Positions 6,330 through 8,899 of a stretch of DNA of 8,899 bases are shown in pieces. The translations under genes and the position numbers were made by a program. Source of the DNA: Clostridiales bacterium (lineage in GTDB: Bacteria > Bacillota > Clostridia > Lachnospirales > Lachnospiraceae); NCBI GenBank assembly GCA_020859965.1, contig JAJBVF010000211.1, forward strand, positions 1 to 8,899, given 5' to 3'. The notes beneath the pieces were generated by a model. It had not been told where the DNA came from and searched no databases. It worked only from the letters and a program-made list of their open reading frames with translations. Numbering within the stretch: the first letter of the stretch is position 1; every line of letters begins with the position of its first letter.

Positions 6330-6972
6330 GCACCATCCTTTCCAGACGGCTGCCCAGATATGTAAGCGCCATGACAAGTACATAGTAAATGATCGCCGCA
6401 ACAATATAAGCCTCGAACGCACGGAAGGTCTTCGCCTGCACCAGTGATGCCCAGCGCATCGTGTCCGCCACGCCGATGATGGAAACCATACTGGAATCCT
6501 TAAGGAGCGCAATCGTTTCATTCACCAGCGAAGGCAGCGTATTTTTAAATGCCTGCGGAAAAACGATATTCATCAGAAGCCGCACTCTCGGAACACCGAG
6601 AGCCATCGCTGCTTCCCACTGGCCTTTGTCCACAGAAAGAATTCCGCCCCGGATTGATTCGGAAATGTAGGCAGCACTGTTCAGTCCAAACGTCAGCACA
6701 CCGGCCTGAAGCGGAGTGATCTGATAGCTGACCAGCTGAGGCGTAGCATAATAGATCAGCATCAGCTGCACCAGCAAAGGCGTCCCGCGGAAAATCGAAG
6801 TATACACATCTGCAAAAACCCTCAGCGGCCGCAGCTTTGATATTTTTACCAGTGAAAGCACAATGCCCAGAAGATAACCGAGAATGGTAGACAGCACCGT
6901 AAATTCCAGTGTCAGAAACACTGCATTTTTCAGTGTGGGCAGATATCCGGTCAAAGCAGAAAAATCTAACAT
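6316..6972 (-). CDS. Polar amino acid ABC importer permease (HisM/GlnP type)
   Basis: This is the membrane subunit of the importer, 218 residues, full length for the family. The first membrane segment spans about residues 17-41. FRGTPLLVQL (61-70) and NSAAYISESIRGGI (98-111) are signature stretches of this family. The cytoplasmic EAA loop reads QWEAAMALGVPR with E120-A-A and G126, which docks onto the ATPase. Only one permease gene is present, so it should act as a homodimer. The ATG has a strong GGAGGAG site five bases upstream and is separated from the binding-protein gene by a 69-bp gap holding a strong hairpin. Confidence 0.95.
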   Translation of the reverse strand: MLDFSALTGYLPTLKNAVFLTLEFTVLSTILGYLLGIVLSLVKISKLRPLRVFADVYTSIFRGTPLLVQLMLIYYATPQLVSYQITPLQAGVLTFGLNSAAYISESIRGGILSVDKGQWEAAMALGVPRVRLLMNIVFPQAFKNTLPSLVNETIALLKDSSMVSIIGVADTMRWASLVQAKTFRAFEAYIVAAIIYYVLVMALTYLGSRLERMVRVSD

Positions 6973-6995
6973 AGCTCCTCCTTTCTGCTGTCAGC

Positions 6996-7023
6996 CCCGC
7001 TTCCGGATGAACCGGGAAGCGGG
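6996..7023 (-). other. Intercistronic RNA hairpin between binding-protein and permease genes
   Basis: In the transcript, CCCGCTTCC pairs with GGAAGCGGG, and with one bulged C the stem extends to 11 bp around the loop TTCAT. No U-run follows. Hairpins in this place commonly protect the binding-protein message from decay or partly attenuate read-through, giving more binding protein than membrane subunit. That role is inferred. Confidence 0.7.
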
Positions 7024-7041
7024 ATACCAGGTGCATTTCTG

Positions 7042-7848
7042 TCACTCTTCTACTTCCAGTGTCTCCAGCATTTCTTCATACTGAGCGGTAGAATCCTCAC
7101 CGATATATTCCACAAGAATATCGTGGAAGGTTCCGTCTTCCATCATCTCCGCAAGAATTTCGTTAATCGTATCCAGATATTCAGAATCCTTCGGCAGCGC
7201 GATCGCAAACGAATCCTCTCTGGTGATCTCGCTCTCGATAATATACATCTCCAGGCCTTCATTTTCCTGTACAAATACAGCAGCCTGTGTTGCGTCAAAA
7301 ATACCTGCGTCACAGCGGCCGTTCAGGATCTCCTGGATGATCAGCGGAGTGCTGTCCAGCTCAGAAACCTCTGCGTCCTCTACCGACTGTGCGATCTCCG
7401 CATAGCTTGTCCCCATGGAAACACCGATCTTTTTACCAACCAGAGCATCCAGCGTATCATACCCATCGCCTTCCGCGCAGATGATCGCGTTCATCGGATA
7501 GTAATAGGAATCCGTAAAATCCAGAACCTCAAGTCTCTCTTCTGTCGGGGAGATTCCGGAAATGATAATATCCGCACGGCCGCTCTGCATGGTCGGCACC
7601 AGCGCAGAAAACTGCATATCCTGAATCTCAAGCTCAATGCCCAGCTTTTCAGCGATATAATAAGCGATTTCAATATCAATGCCGACATATTCATCTGTGC
7701 TGTCAGCAATTGACTCAAACGGCGGGAAAGTGGCATTAATTGCCAGAACCCAGGTGTCCTTTTCTTCGTCGGCAAAAGCCGTAGCCGATGCTGCCAGGGA
7801 ACCCACAGCCATGGAAGCAGCAAATACAAGTGCGGTTAATTTCTTCAT
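7042..7848 (-). CDS. Family 3 extracellular solute-binding protein for a polar amino acid-like ligand
   Basis: This protein captures the substrate outside the membrane and hands it to the permease. It is 268 residues, all in the SBP_bac_3 pattern. Motifs are ATFPPFE (39-45), YVGIDIEIA (G56, D58), FSALVPTMQSGRADI (80-94) and SPTEER (R105), where the family usually holds the ligand carboxylate. The N-terminus is a signal peptide (charged KK, hydrophobic 5-22, probable cleavage after A-F-A at residue 26). There is no lipobox cysteine, which is unusual for a Gram-positive binding protein. The start is ATG 7848, chosen because AGGAGG (7856-7861) lies seven bases upstream; an in-frame ATG 31 codons earlier lacks support and would bury the signal peptide. 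Ligand specificity cannot be read from sequence; cyclic-amide-bearing or modified amino acids are candidates because of the neighbours. Confidence 0.94.
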   Translation of the reverse strand: MKKLTALVFAASMAVGSLAASATAFADEEKDTWVLAINATFPPFESIADSTDEYVGIDIEIAYYIAEKLGIELEIQDMQFSALVPTMQSGRADIIISGISPTEERLEVLDFTDSYYYPMNAIICAEGDGYDTLDALVGKKIGVSMGTSYAEIAQSVEDAEVSELDSTPLIIQEILNGRCDAGIFDATQAAVFVQENEGLEMYIIESEITREDSFAIALPKDSEYLDTINEILAEMMEDGTFHDILVEYIGEDSTAQYEEMLETLEVEE

Positions 7849-7887
7849 CTTTTCTCCTCCTGATATATATGCGAATGCAAATGAGAG

Positions 7888-7946
7888 CAAAAGTGTGTCT
7901 TCCCTCTGTCCGCCGGGAAAACCCGTTCTGGCAGAATACACTTTTG
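7888..7946 (-). repeat. Long-range inverted repeat between racemase and binding-protein genes
   Basis: CAAAAGTGT (7888-7896) and ACACTTTTG (7938-7946) are perfect 9-bp complementary arms 41 bases apart. They flank a smaller inverted repeat CGGG-AAAA-CCCG (7914-7925). In RNA this makes a stem with a nested hairpin, ending 26 bases before the AGGAGG site of the binding-protein gene. It lacks a U-run and is not a standard terminator. It could be an operator, a processing site or an attenuator. Confidence 0.55.
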
Positions 7947-7948
7947 AG

Positions 7949-8707
7949 TCAATGAGTTACCAAATCTATATCTGAAAGATACGCCTTTTTGCTTGTACTT
8001 AATCCCTGAGAGACCACTGCTTCTGCCAATGTGACACTGGCAGGTCCGGGATCAATGACCGGAACGTGAAGTTTCTCCTCCAGTTCCTTCGAAAAACCAA
8101 GAAAACTAAGACAGCCAAGTATCAGTACCTGTGCCTGTGTGTTTTTTAATGCCCGTTCTCCTGCCACAAGGAGCGCTCTCTTCAGGCAATCCGCGTCCTT
8201 ATCTGTATTTCTGTTCGCACTGGCAGCTATATTTGTATCTGCGTTTTGATCGGTATTTTGAATCAGTTCCACCGCCTCATACCCGCAGATCCGGCCATCA
8301 GCCAGTCCCGTCCGGTAAAAAGAAGCCTTCTTTTCCGGAATCCTTCTTCCGTCAGCGACAAGAATCGCCCCCTGATATCCCACCACAGGCAGCATCATGC
8401 AGGCTGCCTGCCCGGCGCCAATCACAGGAATTTCCACCATCTGCCGGCATGCCTCCAGCACCGGGTCACTGAAGCAGTAAAGGATCACCGCGTCATAACC
8501 GCTTTTCTGCGCATCCACCGTCATCTCCAGAATTTCCGGACCTGCCATGACAATATCCGCGGAAGAATCCAGACAGACTCTTGTCTTTGTCAGGCATTCC
8601 ATATGCAGGATCGTATCCTCGCGGACAAAAGCGGACAGGAACTCACATTCCCGATCCATCTGTGCTCTGTCCATTCCCCAATCCGGATTGATAATGAAAA
8701 TCTTCAT
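7949..8707 (-). CDS. Asp/Glu/hydantoin racemase superfamily protein
   Basis: The family interconverts enantiomers of amino acids, hydantoins or allantoin with two cysteines and no cofactor. Both are present: C78 in GYDAVILYCFSDP and C199 in LILGC. Other family marks are FIINP at the N-terminus, MAGPEI (54-59), IPVIGAGQA (93-101) and VPVIDPG near the C-terminus. YCFSDP resembles the hydantoin/allantoin racemase branch more than glutamate racemase. The spacing of the cysteines (121 residues) exceeds the ~105 known for characterised hydantoin racemases. The excess is explained by an Asn/Asp-rich insert at about 150-173 containing two NTD-x-x-AD units. At 252 residues it is otherwise normal in length. 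The ATG has only a weak GGGG site. It appears to be the first gene of the transporter/hydrolase operon, 100 bp before the binding-protein gene. Substrate unknown. Confidence 0.85.
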   Translation of the reverse strand: MKIFIINPDWGMDRAQMDRECEFLSAFVREDTILHMECLTKTRVCLDSSADIVMAGPEILEMTVDAQKSGYDAVILYCFSDPVLEACRQMVEIPVIGAGQAACMMLPVVGYQGAILVADGRRIPEKKASFYRTGLADGRICGYEAVELIQNTDQNADTNIAASANRNTDKDADCLKRALLVAGERALKNTQAQVLILGCLSFLGFSKELEEKLHVPVIDPGPASVTLAEAVVSQGLSTSKKAYLSDIDLVTH

Positions 8708-8748
8708 ATCTGCTGCCCCATGCTATATCTGTCAAATATTTTCAATCA

Positions 8749-8776
8749 TTTATCAGGTTTCGGTCTCTTTTATCAA
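8749..8776 (-). promoter_or_regulatory. Possible promoter of the racemase operon
   Basis: On the minus strand TTGATA (8776-8771) and GATAAA (8754-8749) are separated by 16 bp. The matches are 5/6 and 4/6, so this is a weak candidate. It lies about 40 bases before the racemase start. A TTGACA at 8730-8735 is closer but has no -10 partner. Confidence 0.25.
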
Positions 8777-8843
8777 AAATGCAAATAGATAAGCCTGCAA
8801 TGCAAAACTCTGCGCCATCATTTACAGACACTCAGACAATCTT

Positions 8844-8899
8844 TTAACGGAGAGCAATCTTCTCCAATGCGTCCAGATCCAGTATCTTTACTATGGAAC
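8844..8899 (-). CDS. Possible C-terminal end of an upstream gene, truncated by window edge
   Basis: One minus-strand frame enters from the right edge and reads ...IVKILDLDALEKIALR before a TAA at 8844-8846. The pattern is protein-like (alternating hydrophobic and charged residues) but only 17 codons are visible. A competing minus frame stops at 8818 and a plus frame from an ATG at 8867 also runs to the edge, so the call is weak. No function can be given. Confidence 0.25.
   Translation of the reverse strand, partial: SIVKILDLDALEKIALR

Noticed and set aside
7849..7900. Possible promoter for the binding-protein gene (TTGCTC with TATATAT)
   Set aside because: The start point would fall at or after the ribosome binding site, so a leader could not form.
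4573..8739. Shared 12-mer TCTGTCAAATAT before the racemase gene and between the hydrolase genes, considered as a common operator
   Set aside because: In 8.9 kb about two same-strand 12-mer pairs are expected by chance, the flanking similarity is loose, and neither copy forms a palindrome or a full promoter.
1..8899. CRISPR arrays, insertion sequences, rRNA or tRNA genes
   Set aside because: I looked for regular spaced repeats, transposase motifs, terminal repeats and tRNA/rRNA signatures and saw none.

Overview
The window reads as chromosomal DNA from an anaerobic Firmicute, most likely a gut clostridium of the Lachnospiraceae type. This rests on protein style (CsoR and CopA architecture, polar amino acid ABC genes), strong AGGAGG-type ribosome binding sites, GTG starts and mid-range GC. 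It is an inference from reading the sequence, not a database result. All confidently called genes but one run on the minus strand.

Left part (1-2950): a copper-resistance operon, csoR-copA, read leftward. A near-consensus sigma-A promoter (TTGACA, 17 bp, TATTAT) carries two CsoR-type operators, one in the spacer and one just downstream of the start point. CsoR is followed after 24 bp by the Cu(I) ATPase CopA, which leaves the window at the left edge while entering a second, C-terminal metal-binding domain. The last ~360 bases of copA are much more GC-rich than the rest.

Middle (2950-3690): an AT-richer, poorly understood stretch holding one small plus-strand gene of unknown function. Its 5' end looks frameshifted at a run of A, and its stop codon lies in a 13-bp tandem repeat.

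Right part (3688-8707): a probable six-gene minus-strand operon. In order of transcription it has a hydantoin/Asp-Glu racemase-like protein, a family 3 solute-binding protein, a HisM/GlnP-type permease, a GlnQ-type ATPase, and two paralogous NodB-fold (CE4, PuuE/HpPgdA-like) hydrolases. The permease and ATPase genes overlap by 14 bp and most other gaps are short. My reading is that the importer brings in a small polar amide, imide or hydantoin-like compound (or an amino acid derivative), the racemase adjusts its stereochemistry, and a NodB-fold hydrolase opens or deacylates it. The second hydrolase keeps the metal ligands but lacks the usual base Asp and the His of the HP motif, so it may be a non-catalytic partner or do different chemistry. 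This combination is the most interesting content of the window. The substrate cannot be fixed from sequence. A few codons at the right edge may be the tail of a further upstream gene.
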